A DNA stretch of 64,000 nt from an uncultured Collinsella sp. (lineage in GTDB: Bacteria; Actinomycetota; Coriobacteriia; Coriobacteriales; Coriobacteriaceae), in NCBI GenBank assembly GCA_958408685.1, contig CATYLC010000001.1:62001-126000 (forward strand), written 5' to 3'. The translations under genes were made by a program, and so were the position numbers. The notes below the pieces were generated by a model. It was not told the origin of the DNA, searched no databases, and was given only the letters and a program-made list of their open reading frames with translations. Numbering within the stretch: position 1 is the stretch's first letter; each line of letters begins with the position of its first letter. This document shows, piece after piece, positions 50,176-59,368 of this stretch.

Positions 50176-50365
50176 TCAACAAAGCTACCGTTTAACCTAA
50201 AATTAGCCCGTTTACCTGCCTATAAGCGATTTGAGCGGTATACAATAACCCTAATTGTTTCATCCTTTTGCGGGGATGCCGCATGATGGATGTTGCCGGC
50301 CATCATGGGGTGTGCCGGTCGCGCACGGTGCAAGTGATGCCCGTGCTCGGTTTGAGGAGGCTGCC

Positions 50366-50704
50366 ATGGCTGGCAAGGGTCGTGCGAGTGTCAACGATAT
50401 GAAGCGTGTCGAGGTGCAGGTGCTGATGGAGATTGCACAGCAGTCCGAAGACAACGGCGGATTTTATGGCTTTTCGCGAAAGACGCTTGCCGAGCGTGTG
50501 GGGGTGTCTCCGTATCGCGCCCGCGCGGCAATTGAACGCTTGGAATCCGAAGACATCATTGAGGTCGTCTCGCGCTACAGCGACGACGGCGGCCAGCTCG
50601 CAAATGGTATTTGTCTTACGGAGCGTGGCGAATGGTATCTAGAGGGCATCCGTGCCGGTATGCTCGTGCAGGACTTGATCAAGGACGAAGTCGCCGATCG
50701 ATAA
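50366..50704 (+). CDS. Winged helix-turn-helix regulator-like protein
   Basis: A protein of 112 residues. The middle holds a winged-helix DNA-binding fold (FYGFSRKTLAERVGVSPYRA, RAAIERLESEDIIEVV) with the wing SDDGGQLANGICLTERG. It has no effector domain. GAGGAGG is six bases before the ATG at 50366; the longer upstream frame has no ribosome site. Upstream DNA includes ATGATGG/CCATCAT hairpin bases at 50283-50306. Target unknown. Confidence 0.75.
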   Translation: MAGKGRASVNDMKRVEVQVLMEIAQQSEDNGGFYGFSRKTLAERVGVSPYRARAAIERLESEDIIEVVSRYSDDGGQLANGICLTERGEWYLEGIRAGMLVQDLIKDEVADR

Positions 50705-50724
50705 CGGCGCGCATTCATAGTGGA

Positions 50725-50761
50725 AACGACGCCGCCTGGGCAACTGGGCGGCGTTTTGTTT
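50725..50761 (+). terminator. Terminator before pyrG
   Basis: AACGACGCCGCC and GGCGGCGTTTTGTT form a hairpin with T-run. Confidence 0.9.
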
Positions 50762-50882
50762 CGAGATGGAGAAATGCGATTGCGCGTAAGAAAAATTGTG
50801 TGCGGCGCGCGTCGCGAGTATTACAATGAAGACCCGTAAGATGTGTATGGACAACTTCTACGGGAAGCGCAGGTAACTCAAT

Positions 50883-52544
50883 ATGACCAAGCATGTGTTC
50901 GTGACCGGCGGCGTGGTTTCGTCTCTGGGCAAGGGTATTACCGCGGCCTCGCTGGGCCGTCTGCTCAAGTCGCGCGGCTACAAGGTAACGATGCAAAAGG
51001 CCGACCCGTATCTGAACGTCGACCCCGGCACCATGAGCCCGTTCCAGCATGGCGAGGTCTTTGTGACCGAGGACGGCTACGAGTCCGATCTGGACCTGGG
51101 CCACTACGAGCGCTTTATTGATGAGAACCTGACCCGCGATTCCAACTTTACGACTGGTGCCATCTATAAGAGCCTGATCGCCCGTGAACGTCGCGGTGAC
51201 TTTTTGGGCGGCACCGTGCAGGTGATTCCGCACGTCACGAACGCCATTAAGGATAAGTTCCGTCGTATTGAGGAGCAGACCGGCTCCGACGTGGTCATCA
51301 CTGAGTTGGGCGGCACCATCGGTGACATCGAGTCGCAGCCGTTTGTCGAGGCCATCCGCCAGTATCGCAAGGAGGCCGGCCCCGAGAACGTCTGCTACAT
51401 CCACGTGTCGCTCGTTCCCTATATCGCCGCCGCCCACGAGGTCAAGACCAAGCCGACGCAGCACTCCGTCAAGGAGCTCCGCAGCTTTGGTATCCAGCCC
51501 GATATTATCGTTCTGCGCTCCGATCACCATATCGACGATGCCATCCGCGGCAAGATCGCAAGCTTCTGCGACGTCGACACCGACTGCGTCTTTACCAACG
51601 AGGACTGTGCGAGCATCTACGATGTTCCGCAGCTGCTCGCCGAGCAGGACTTTGACCTGCGCATTTGCGAGCGTCTGGGTCTGGACCCGCGTGAGCGCGA
51701 CATGAGTCAGTGGAACGAGTTCCTGCGCAAGCAGAACCATGCCAACCAGCACGCCGACAAGGTGAAGATCGCCGTCGTGGGCAAGTATACGCAGCTGCCC
51801 GATGCCTACCTGTCGGTTATCGAGGCCCTGCACCACGCTGGTGTGTTCTACGATCGCCACGTTGACGTGCAGCTGGTCGATGGCGAGAGCCTCGACGAGC
51901 AGAATGTCTCCGAGGTCCTGGGTGACGCCTCGGGCATCTTGGTCCCTGGCGGCTTTGGCAAGCGCGCCCTGGAGGGCAAGATCCTCGCGGCCGAGTTCGC
52001 CCGCGAGCACAAGATTCCGTATCTGGGCATTTGCCTGGGTATGCAGGTGGCCGTGTGCGAATTTGCCCGCAACGTCGTCGGCCTTGCCGGCGCCAGCTCT
52101 TCCGAGTTCGATCCGGATGGCCCGTATAGTGTCATCGACCTGATGAGCTCGCAGGAGGACGTGACCGAGAAGGGCGGCACCATGCGTCTGGGTGCCTATC
52201 CGTGCAAGCTTGCTGCCGATTCCCTCGCGCGCGAGGCCTATGGCGAGGAGCTCGTCTACGAGCGTCACCGTCACCGTTTTGAGTTCAACAACGCCTTCCG
52301 TGACCAGCTCGAGGACGCCGGTCTGGTTATCTCGGGTCTTTCGCCCGACGAGCGTCTGGTTGAGATGGTCGAGCTGCCGCGCGACGTGCATCCGTGGTAT
52401 GTGGCAACCCAGGCTCATCCCGAGTTCAAGAGTCGCCCGACCAACCCGCAGCCGCTGTTCCGCGAGTTCGTGCGCGCTTCGATCGGCCAGCACGAGGGTG
52501 TCGACCGTCTGCAGGTGACGCCCATGAACCTCGCTACGGACTAA
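50883..52544 (+). CDS. pyrG: CTP synthase
   Basis: A protein of 553 residues that aminates UTP to CTP with glutamine. The synthetase half starts KHVFVTGGVVSSLGKGI and has GGTIGDIESQPF; the glutaminase half has the nucleophile Cys in LGICLGMQ (near residue 388) and the His/Glu pair in QAHPEFKSRP. The 5' leader contains a CCCGTA/TACGGG hairpin (50834-50867). The xerD-like gene starts three bases after its stop, so they are coupled. Confidence 0.97.
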   Translation: MTKHVFVTGGVVSSLGKGITAASLGRLLKSRGYKVTMQKADPYLNVDPGTMSPFQHGEVFVTEDGYESDLDLGHYERFIDENLTRDSNFTTGAIYKSLIARERRGDFLGGTVQVIPHVTNAIKDKFRRIEEQTGSDVVITELGGTIGDIESQPFVEAIRQYRKEAGPENVCYIHVSLVPYIAAAHEVKTKPTQHSVKELRSFGIQPDIIVLRSDHHIDDAIRGKIASFCDVDTDCVFTNEDCASIYDVPQLLAEQDFDLRICERLGLDPRERDMSQWNEFLRKQNHANQHADKVKIAVVGKYTQLPDAYLSVIEALHHAGVFYDRHVDVQLVDGESLDEQNVSEVLGDASGILVPGGFGKRALEGKILAAEFAREHKIPYLGICLGMQVAVCEFARNVVGLAGASSSEFDPDGPYSVIDLMSSQEDVTEKGGTMRLGAYPCKLAADSLAREAYGEELVYERHRHRFEFNNAFRDQLEDAGLVISGLSPDERLVEMVELPRDVHPWYVATQAHPEFKSRPTNPQPLFREFVRASIGQHEGVDRLQVTPMNLATD

Positions 52545-52546
52545 GG

Positions 52547-53488
52547 GTGCCGGAGAACCAAGAACATACCGAAGCTACTCCCTCGTCGCTCGCTGTGGTG
52601 GCGGGGGAGTATCTCGATTACCTTGCGGTCGAGCGGGGTTTGGCGCGCAATACGATTGCGGCCTACCGTCGTGACCTGACGACGTACTGCGCCTATCTGG
52701 AGCGGGCTGACATTGCGTCTTTTGAAGATGTGAGCCGTCAGGTCGTGGAGGGCTTTGTTGCCGATCGCCGCGACGGAGGCTATTCCGACGCCTCGGTGGA
52801 GCGCGCGCTTGCTGCCGTGAAGGGTCTGCATGCCTTTTTGGTGCGCGATGGGGCCGTGGCCCAAAACCCGACGGCGGCGTTGCGCCTGCCCAAAAAGGCA
52901 GATCGCCTGCCGGAATACCTTTCGGTGGAGGATGTCTCGGCACTGCTCGATCAAGACTTTCCCGAGGGCGAGATGGGGCTGCGCGATCATGCCATCTTGG
53001 AAGTGCTTTACGGTTGCGGCTTGCGCGTGAGCGAGCTGGTTGGGCTCGATGTGGGCGATATCCATATCGATGACGGGTTTGTCCTGGTGCGCGGTAAGGG
53101 CTCCAAGGAGCGTCTGGCCCCGTTGGTGGGAAGCGCGGCGCGAGCCCTGACACACTATATAGGTGACGGGCGCGCTCTCCTGGCCGCCCATGCTCACGGG
53201 ACGGAGACCTTGGCGGTCTTTTTAAATAAGAACGGATGTCGCCTGTCGCGCCAGGCTGTGCATGCGATATGCGAGCGGTATGGGCGCCAGGTGGGGCTGG
53301 TGGGGCTCCATCCCCATACCTTGCGCCACTCCTTTGCCACCCACATGCTCGCGGGCGGTGCCGACCTGCGTGTGCTGCAGGAGATTTTGGGCCATGCCGA
53401 TATCTCGACCACACAGGTCTACACGCATGTCGACCGCACGCAACTGACCGAGGTCTATCTGGCGGCGCATCCGCTGGCACATCGCTAG
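52547..53488 (+). CDS. xerD: Tyrosine recombinase XerD
   Basis: A protein of 313 residues. Core-binding domain at the N-terminus (YLDYLAVERGLARNTIAAYR), then the catalytic residues: Arg in YGCGLRVSELVGL, Lys in RGKGSKERLAPL, HPHTLRHSFATHML, GHADISTTQVYTHV with Tyr. It acts with XerC at dif to resolve chromosome dimers. GTG at 52547 overlaps the pyrG stop region with no room for a separate site; the start could be slightly downstream. No second Xer gene is near. Confidence 0.92.
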   Translation: MPENQEHTEATPSSLAVVAGEYLDYLAVERGLARNTIAAYRRDLTTYCAYLERADIASFEDVSRQVVEGFVADRRDGGYSDASVERALAAVKGLHAFLVRDGAVAQNPTAALRLPKKADRLPEYLSVEDVSALLDQDFPEGEMGLRDHAILEVLYGCGLRVSELVGLDVGDIHIDDGFVLVRGKGSKERLAPLVGSAARALTHYIGDGRALLAAHAHGTETLAVFLNKNGCRLSRQAVHAICERYGRQVGLVGLHPHTLRHSFATHMLAGGADLRVLQEILGHADISTTQVYTHVDRTQLTEVYLAAHPLAHR

Positions 53489-53522
53489 TACCTCGCTGAC
53501 CTGCATATTTATAAATATTAAG

Positions 53523-53591
53523 GGGGACGGGCCCCAGATTGCCGAGACGCACTTTTGCGCGCATGGGCAATCTGGGGCCCGCCCCATTTTT
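53523..53591 (+). terminator. Long terminator hairpin of xerD
   Basis: GGGGACGGGCCCCAGATTGCC and GGCAATCTGGGGCCCG with CCCC pair with one bulged A, the loop contains CGCA/TGCG, and ATTTTT follows. Confidence 0.85.
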
Positions 53592-53682
53592 CGCCAGACA
53601 CCGGCGCGGCGGTGGGCCGTGTGTGTCGTGGGTGGGGGAGTTTGGGGGCGATGTGAACGGCGTGTAAAGGGACGTAAAAATC

Positions 53683-53700
53683 GCCTCAAGGTCAACTTGA
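53683..53700 (+). promoter_or_regulatory. 18-mer motif upstream of mraZ shared with the wall-protein gene
   Basis: GCCTCAAGGTCAACTTGA here equals the minus-strand 10913-10896 sequence except one base (T in place of the second G of AGG). Both precede cell-wall genes. Confidence 0.45.
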
Positions 53701-53751
53701 AGGTTGAGGTTCGCGGGCGTGGTTCTACAGGTGGCATCCCGCCTTTGCTGC

Positions 53752-53771
53752 AAACACAATATATTGTGTTT
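53752..53771. promoter_or_regulatory. Perfect 20-bp palindrome upstream of mraZ
   Basis: AAACACAATATATTGTGTTT reads the same on both strands. It lies immediately before an SOS-like box and may be an operator. Confidence 0.55.
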
Positions 53772-53772
53772 T

Positions 53773-53786
53773 CGAACATATGCTCG
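53773..53786. promoter_or_regulatory. SOS-box-like site upstream of mraZ
   Basis: CGAACATATGCTCG matches the LexA consensus CGAACRNRYGTTCG at 13 of 14 positions. It would link division-gene expression to DNA damage if used. Confidence 0.4.
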
Positions 53787-53819
53787 GGGGTGTTTTACAA
53801 CATATTAGGGGTGGAGTGG

Positions 53820-53846
53820 TGGGGCGGGGTGGGGGAAGGGGTGGGG
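53820..53846 (+). promoter_or_regulatory. MraZ-type TGGGG repeats
   Basis: TGGGG occurs at 53820, 53830 and 53842, about one helical turn apart, in a very G-rich tract about 105 bp before mraZ. MraZ in E. coli binds TGGGN direct repeats at its own promoter, so autoregulation is likely. Confidence 0.55.
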
Positions 53847-53950
53847 AAAGGTGTTGAAAAATGGGGCGGTTCCCCATATTATTGATGACGTCGACAGGCG
53901 GGGTGGTTCCCCGCGTACGTGCCATCTGAGTAACCGAGGGGAGGGCGCAC

Positions 53951-54385
53951 ATGGGAATGACGGGTGCATACGAGCGCAATCTCGATGCAAAAGGTCGTCT
54001 ATCCCTGCCTGCACCCCTTCGCGAGGAGCTTGGAGAGCACGTTCGCGTGTTCAAAGCCCTGGATGTCGATGCTCTGTACGTGTTCTCTGCCGAGGCCTTC
54101 GATAAGTGGGTCGAAGGACTCTTCGCGGGTCGTGAGGGCCACGAGGGTTTTAACCCGCGTGACATCAACGACCAGAAGCTCATGAGGGCGATTAACAAGC
54201 GCACCACGTCGATGGATGTGGACAGCGCGGGTCGTATCGGTCTTTCTGAGTCTCTCCGCAAGCAGGCGAACCTCGACCGCGAGGTCACGGTTGTGGGCAA
54301 CTACGACCACCTTGAGGTTTGGGACCGCGCTACGGCCGATGAGGACGATGACGACGAGGCCCTGCTGGACCTCTTCTTCTCGTAA
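53951..54385 (+). CDS. mraZ: Transcriptional regulator MraZ
   Basis: A protein of 144 residues with two AbrB-like swapped-hairpin modules: YERNLDAKGRLSLPAPLREE and TTSMDVDSAGRIGLSESLRKQ. The acidic tail DEDDDDEALLDLFF is normal. It is the first gene of the dcw cluster and controls it by binding direct repeats upstream; TGGGG repeats lie at 53820-53846. rsmH follows 20 bp later. Confidence 0.96.
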   Translation: MGMTGAYERNLDAKGRLSLPAPLREELGEHVRVFKALDVDALYVFSAEAFDKWVEGLFAGREGHEGFNPRDINDQKLMRAINKRTTSMDVDSAGRIGLSESLRKQANLDREVTVVGNYDHLEVWDRATADEDDDDEALLDLFFS

Positions 54386-54405
54386 GGGCAAGGCACGAGT
54401 AACGG

Positions 54406-55371
54406 ATGGAGCGTGGGATCTTGACACAAGAATATCGGCATGAACCTGTCATGCTCGGCGAAGTGCTTGAGTCGCTGCAGCTAAAGAGCGGCTCCGTCGT
54501 CTGCGACTGCACCCTTGGCGGTGCCGGCCATTCGGTAAAGATGGCCGCGCAGGTGGGGGAGACCGGCCTTTTGCTCGGCGTCGATCAGGACGACATGGCC
54601 CTCGAGGCCGCTGGCGCCCGTCTGGACCGCGAGGTTCCCGGCGTACCGCACCAGCTGCTGAAGGGCAACTTCGGCGACTTGGACGAGCTGCTTTGCTCGG
54701 CCGAGGTGCCCGGGGTCGATGGCTTCCTGTTCGACTTGGGCGTTTCGTCGCCGCAACTCGATATCCCTGGCAGGGGCTTTTCGTACAATGAGGACGCCCC
54801 ATTGGACATGCGGATGGATCCGGGTAACAACACCTTAAACGCAGCTGAGGTCATCAACACCTATAACGAACACGACCTCGCCCGGATTCTACGCGTCTAC
54901 GGCGAAGAGAAGTTTGCCTCGCAGATCGCGCGTGAGATCGTGCGCCGCCGCGAGCATGAGCCGATTGAAACCACCGGCCAGTTTGTCGAGATCATCAAGG
55001 CTGGTATCCCCGCTGCCGCTCGTCGGCATGGCGGACACCCAGCCAAGAAGAGTTTTCAGGCCATTCGCATCGAGGTCAATCACGAACTCGATGTGCTCGA
55101 GCGAGGGCTTGACGCCGCCACAAGGTGGCTCAACCCGGGTGGACGCATCTGCGTCATCTCGTATCACTCGCTCGAGGACCGTATCGTAAAGAACCACTTT
55201 AAGGAGATGAGCCAGGGGTGCACGTGTCCGCCGGAGATTCCGGTGTGCGTGTGCGGCAACGTGCCGATACTCAAGGTCATCACCCGCAAACCCCTGGTTG
55301 CCCAACCCGATGAGGTTGCGCGCAACCCTCGGGCGAGATCAGCCAAGATCCGCGTGGCGCAGCGTCTGTAG
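54406..55371 (+). CDS. rsmH: 16S rRNA (cytosine-1402-N4)-methyltransferase
   Basis: A protein of 321 residues. EYRHEPVMLGEVLESLQ is the family start, the SAM site is CDCTLGGAGHSVKM near residue 35, and DGFLFDLGVSSPQLD, GRGFSYNEDAPLDMRMD and ICVISYHSLEDRIVKN are diagnostic. A TTG at 54421 with GGAG nine bases upstream could be the true start instead of the ATG at 54406. It methylates C1402 of 16S rRNA. Confidence 0.95.
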   Translation: MERGILTQEYRHEPVMLGEVLESLQLKSGSVVCDCTLGGAGHSVKMAAQVGETGLLLGVDQDDMALEAAGARLDREVPGVPHQLLKGNFGDLDELLCSAEVPGVDGFLFDLGVSSPQLDIPGRGFSYNEDAPLDMRMDPGNNTLNAAEVINTYNEHDLARILRVYGEEKFASQIAREIVRRREHEPIETTGQFVEIIKAGIPAAARRHGGHPAKKSFQAIRIEVNHELDVLERGLDAATRWLNPGGRICVISYHSLEDRIVKNHFKEMSQGCTCPPEIPVCVCGNVPILKVITRKPLVAQPDEVARNPRARSAKIRVAQRL

Positions 55372-55461
55372 ACGCGACCGCGCGATATTGGACCTCCCGC
55401 TCGTACCACAAACGAAGCTTAAACACACTACCAACGTACTCGGGATGGGAGGCGGCATATC

Positions 55462-55932
55462 ATGGGCTACAACACTTCAAACGCAGCACTCGCCTATGAT
55501 ATGAACGCCATGCCCGCCTATCGTGAGGCACCGCAGGCCCCCGTTGCTCCCCGCGAGCAGCGCACGCCGCGCTTTGATGTCTACACGGGCGCGGGCCGTC
55601 AGGCAAACCAGGCGGTAAGCCCGGTTTTCATGAGCGTTCTTAAAACGTTTTGCATCATTGCGGCCATCTTCATGACGATCGGTGTCGCCCGTGTGGCGCT
55701 CGCCGGCGTTACGGCCCAGGTGCTCAACAGCAACGCCGCGCTTACCAACACGCTCGAGAAGGCGACCGATGAGAGCTCCGACCTGGAGGTCATGCATTCG
55801 GTCTATGGTGCCGACACGCGCATTCGCGACCTTGCGGGCGCTTATGGCATGGTGGAGCCCAGCGAGAGCGTTACACTTGATTTTTCGCAGGATGCAGCCG
55901 CGGGCGCTAGCTCGACCGCGACCGCTCAGTAA
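55462..55932 (+). CDS. ftsL: FtsL-like cell division protein
   Basis: A protein of 156 residues at the ftsL position between rsmH and ftsI. A cytoplasmic N-terminus of about 55 residues rich in Pro and Ala, one membrane segment (LKTFCIIAAIFMTIGVARVAL) and a helical region suited to a coiled coil, followed by a Ser/Thr/Ala tail, are as in Actinobacterial FtsL. Sequence similarity is poor in this family, so the call rests on topology and position. GGGAGG precedes the ATG. Confidence 0.75.
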   Translation: MGYNTSNAALAYDMNAMPAYREAPQAPVAPREQRTPRFDVYTGAGRQANQAVSPVFMSVLKTFCIIAAIFMTIGVARVALAGVTAQVLNSNAALTNTLEKATDESSDLEVMHSVYGADTRIRDLAGAYGMVEPSESVTLDFSQDAAAGASSTATAQ

Positions 55933-55949
55933 CAAGACGGTAGCTGAGT

Positions 55950-57815
55950 ATGACAAATGACTATCGCCGCGGCTCCGACGGGGGTCGCGGTTCTGGACGT
56001 CCCTCATCGCGGGGACGTTCTGGTTATCAAGGAACGGGTCGGCCATCTTACAACGCGAGGCCGTCCTATGGCAACGACCCCGCGTCGCGTCTCCGTGGCT
56101 CGAATGGTCCTCAAATGCATAACACCAGACCGCGCAAGAGCTCGTCGACCGAATGGCTCACGGGCACGCCGCTGCCCCGTCGCAAAGCCGTCATGGGCTT
56201 CATCGGGTTTGGCTTGGGTTTGGGCGTCCTTCGCCTTGCCGACTATCAAATCGTGGAAGCCGATAAGTTACGCGACCGCGCCGATGCACGTCGCTTGCTT
56301 GCGCAGACGCTGTATGCCAAGCGCGGTACCATCTACGACCGTAACGGCAACGTGCTGACGTCGTCGGTCGAATGTCGTAACATCGCCGTGAATCCGCAGC
56401 TTATCGAGGACGTTGACAAAACGGTATCGGCGCTGGTCAAAGCTACGGGCATCGATAAAAAGACCTGTCGCGAGCTCGTTGAGTCGGATGGCACCTGGGT
56501 GTATATCAAACGTCAGGTGGACGAGGATGATGTCGCGGCGCTGGAGAAGAAGAACCTGCCAGGCGTGCTCTTTGAGCAGGCCATGAAGCGCGTGTACCCC
56601 TACGGCAACCTGGCATCGCAGGTGCTTGGCGTGGTAAACGTGGACAACGACGGTCTGACGGGCCTCGAAAAACAGTACAACAAGCTTTTGACCGGAACGA
56701 ACGGTTCGCTGGTGCGCGAGCGGGCGAGGGACGGTAGCTATATCGCGGGCGGCGCCTATAAGAAGGTTGCCGCGGTGGACGGCGTGGACATCGTGACGAC
56801 GCTCGATGTCAATATCCAGCGTGCCGCCGAGGACGCCCTGGCCGAGGCGGTCGAAAAGACCAAGGCCAAGAATGGCTCGGCCCTGGTCACCGATCCCACG
56901 ACGGGCGAGATTCTGGCGGCATGCTCGTATCCGACATATGACCAGGCCGATCTGGAAAACGCCAAGACCGAGGACATGAACTTGCGCCTGGTTACCGATG
57001 CCTATGAGCCCGGCTCGGTCTTTAAGACGCTCGTGGCCGGTGCCGGCTTCGACTTGGGCGCCGTGCGTTCGAGCACGTCGTTTGAGGTGCCGGCGAGCAT
57101 TAAGGTTGGCGACGACACCGTTACCGACGCCGACAAGCGCGACTACACCATGACCATGGACGTGCGCGAGATGATGCGCCGTTCGTCCAATGTGGGCTTT
57201 GTCCTGGTGGGACGCAAGATCGGTGCCGATGATTTTGCCACCTATGTGGACAAGTGGGGTATCGGCCATAGCTCCGGTGTCGATTTTCCGGGTGAGAGTC
57301 TGGGCATCGTCAAGGAGCGCGACCAGTACGACGGCGCCACGCTGGGCTCGATGAGCTTTGGCCAGGCGCTGTCCGTCTCGCCGATTGAGGTCGCACGTGC
57401 CGTGGGCGGCATCGCGAACGGCGGCGTGATGATGACGCCGCACTTCTATAAGTCCAGCAAGGGCGATGAGAAGGACTGGGGCGAAGGCGAGCGTGCGATT
57501 TCGGAGGACGCTGCCGCCCAGGTGACATCGTGCATGCAGACGGTCGTGTCCGAAGGCACGGGCGTTGGCGGTGCGGTCGATGGCTATGACGTGGCGGGCA
57601 AGACCGGTACGGCCGAGCGTGCTGACGAGAACGGCGGTTACCTCAAGGAGAACTACATGTCGTCCTTTATGGGCTTTGCGCCGGCACAATCGCCCAAGGT
57701 GCTGTGCTATATCACACTCGATGGAACGCCGAGCGGCTCGGATGCCGCCGCGGTGCCATTCCAGTCCATTATGGCCAACGCGCTCGACGTGCTGGGTATC
57801 CCGCGCACGAAGTAG
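55950..57815 (+). CDS. ftsI: Septal penicillin-binding protein (FtsI)
   Basis: A protein of 621 residues. An Arg/Gly/Ser-rich cytoplasmic N-terminus of about 75 residues, one membrane anchor (VMGFIGFGLGLGVLRL), a dimerisation domain (KRGTIYDRNGNVL) and the transpeptidase domain with the nucleophile in EPGSVFKTL, SSN in MRRSSNVGF, and KTGTAE. It cross-links septal peptidoglycan. It follows ftsL by 17 bp and is followed directly by murF; murE, often in between, is missing. The long basic tail is unusual and may bind cytoplasmic partners. Confidence 0.95.
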   Translation: MTNDYRRGSDGGRGSGRPSSRGRSGYQGTGRPSYNARPSYGNDPASRLRGSNGPQMHNTRPRKSSSTEWLTGTPLPRRKAVMGFIGFGLGLGVLRLADYQIVEADKLRDRADARRLLAQTLYAKRGTIYDRNGNVLTSSVECRNIAVNPQLIEDVDKTVSALVKATGIDKKTCRELVESDGTWVYIKRQVDEDDVAALEKKNLPGVLFEQAMKRVYPYGNLASQVLGVVNVDNDGLTGLEKQYNKLLTGTNGSLVRERARDGSYIAGGAYKKVAAVDGVDIVTTLDVNIQRAAEDALAEAVEKTKAKNGSALVTDPTTGEILAACSYPTYDQADLENAKTEDMNLRLVTDAYEPGSVFKTLVAGAGFDLGAVRSSTSFEVPASIKVGDDTVTDADKRDYTMTMDVREMMRRSSNVGFVLVGRKIGADDFATYVDKWGIGHSSGVDFPGESLGIVKERDQYDGATLGSMSFGQALSVSPIEVARAVGGIANGGVMMTPHFYKSSKGDEKDWGEGERAISEDAAAQVTSCMQTVVSEGTGVGGAVDGYDVAGKTGTAERADENGGYLKENYMSSFMGFAPAQSPKVLCYITLDGTPSGSDAAAVPFQSIMANALDVLGIPRTK

Positions 57816-57940
57816 GGGGTTACAATCTTGAGCGTGGTCTGCCGTTTGATCTGAAGGGTGTTCACATGCCCTGCACCACGCGCGCATGGCACTGGGATAC
57901 AATACGCCGATAGCATTATTAGGTTTACAGGGGAGCTGCA

Positions 57941-59365
57941 ATGATAGAGATCGCCGTCAACAACCTCGCGGCCTCGACGGGGGCCCGAACCGTGACGGAA
58001 GAAGTCGATCGGGTATGCCGCGGGTGCGTTATCGACTCGCGTCAGGTCGAGGAGGGGACGATCTTTGTCGCCTTCCCCGGCGAAAAGGTCGACGGCAATG
58101 ATTTTGCCTCCCGTGCCATTGAGTCGGGTGCCGGTGCCGTCGTGATGACGCGCGAACCCGATGCCGAGCTGGTTTCGCTGGCGCAGGACAAGGGATGCGC
58201 CATCTTGCTGACCGACGACCCCGAGGAGTTCTTGCTGCGCCTGGCGCATGTATATCGCTTGGAGCTTGGCTGCCTGGTCGTCGGCATTACCGGTTCGATT
58301 GGCAAGACGACGACCAAGGACGTGCTCGCCGCCGTGCTCGCCAAGCGTTATCGCGTCTGGGCCACGAAGGGCAATTTCAACAACCTGATCGGCATGCCGC
58401 TCACGGTGCTTTCCGCTCCGGCCGATACCGAGGTTCTGGTGCTCGAGATGGGCATGAACCATTTTCATGAGATTGAGCGCCTGTCCCAGTCTGCCAACCC
58501 CAATCTTGCCATCGTGAGCAAGATCGGAACCTCCCATATCGGTATTCTGGGCAGCCGCGAGAACATCGCCCGCGCCAAGTCCGAGATTGTCCAGGGCATG
58601 TGCGCCGCCGGCGACTTCTCGCCGTTGCTGGTGTTGGGCGGCGAGGACGACTTTACGCCGTTCATTCGCGATACGTTCGCCCAGCCTGCGGGTATTGACG
58701 TGATGCTGGCCGGTGTCTCGGACGACGACGAGGTCCGCGCACGCGACATTCGCGTCGACGACGAGGGCCATCCGGTCTTTACGCTCGACTTTGGTCAGGG
58801 CGACACGGTCGATACCATGCTGGCCATTCCCGGCGTGCAGTCCGTGCCCAATGCCGTCAAGGCCGCCGCGGTCGCCTATCGTCTGGGCGTGACGCCCGAG
58901 CAGATCGATGCTGCCTTTAGGGGTCTTACGATCACCGGCCACCGTCAGGAGATCAAGCGCGCCAAGAGCGGAGCACGCATCATCGACGACTCCTATAACG
59001 CCAGTGCCGAGTCTATGGCTGCCGGCCTCGATTTGCTGTGCTCGCTCATCTGTGACGGTTCGCGCATGGCGATCCTGGGCGAGATGGGCGAGATGGGCGA
59101 CGAGGCTCCCCGCATGCATGAGCTCGTGGGCGCCTATGCCGCTGCCAAGAAGCTCGACATGCTCGCGTGCGTCGGCGGCGAGCTGGCTCAGCTCATGGCC
59201 GATGCCGCACGTATGATGGGTATGGATGAGGACCGCATCCAGGTGTTCTCCGATTATCAGCAGGTGCTCGACCGCATGGGCGGCGCGCTTGAAAATCATG
59301 ATGTTGTACTGGTCAAGGGTTCCCGTTTTGTTGAGCTCGACCGCTTTGTGGAAGGTGTGTGCTAG
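57941..59365 (+). CDS. murF: UDP-N-acetylmuramoyl-tripeptide--D-alanyl-D-alanine ligase
   Basis: A protein of 474 residues. The Mur N-terminal domain (CVIDSRQVEEGTIFVAF) is followed by the ATP loop GITGSIGKTTTKDVL near residue 110, NFNNLIGMPLT, MGMNHFHEIERLS and DDSYNASAESM. It adds D-Ala-D-Ala to the UDP-MurNAc-tripeptide. The 125 bp before it contain AT-rich bases (GATACAAT at 57896) that may be an internal promoter. mraY begins three bases after the stop. Confidence 0.95.
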   Translation: MIEIAVNNLAASTGARTVTEEVDRVCRGCVIDSRQVEEGTIFVAFPGEKVDGNDFASRAIESGAGAVVMTREPDAELVSLAQDKGCAILLTDDPEEFLLRLAHVYRLELGCLVVGITGSIGKTTTKDVLAAVLAKRYRVWATKGNFNNLIGMPLTVLSAPADTEVLVLEMGMNHFHEIERLSQSANPNLAIVSKIGTSHIGILGSRENIARAKSEIVQGMCAAGDFSPLLVLGGEDDFTPFIRDTFAQPAGIDVMLAGVSDDDEVRARDIRVDDEGHPVFTLDFGQGDTVDTMLAIPGVQSVPNAVKAAAVAYRLGVTPEQIDAAFRGLTITGHRQEIKRAKSGARIIDDSYNASAESMAAGLDLLCSLICDGSRMAILGEMGEMGDEAPRMHELVGAYAAAKKLDMLACVGGELAQLMADAARMMGMDEDRIQVFSDYQQVLDRMGGALENHDVVLVKGSRFVELDRFVEGVC

Positions 59366-59368
59366 CCC

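Noticed and set aside
53523..53591. Possible fourth member of the two-tier foldback family after xerD
   Set aside because: It has long arms and an inner hairpin but lacks AGTCCT and TGCGGAACT and ends in ATTTTT, so it is an ordinary terminator.
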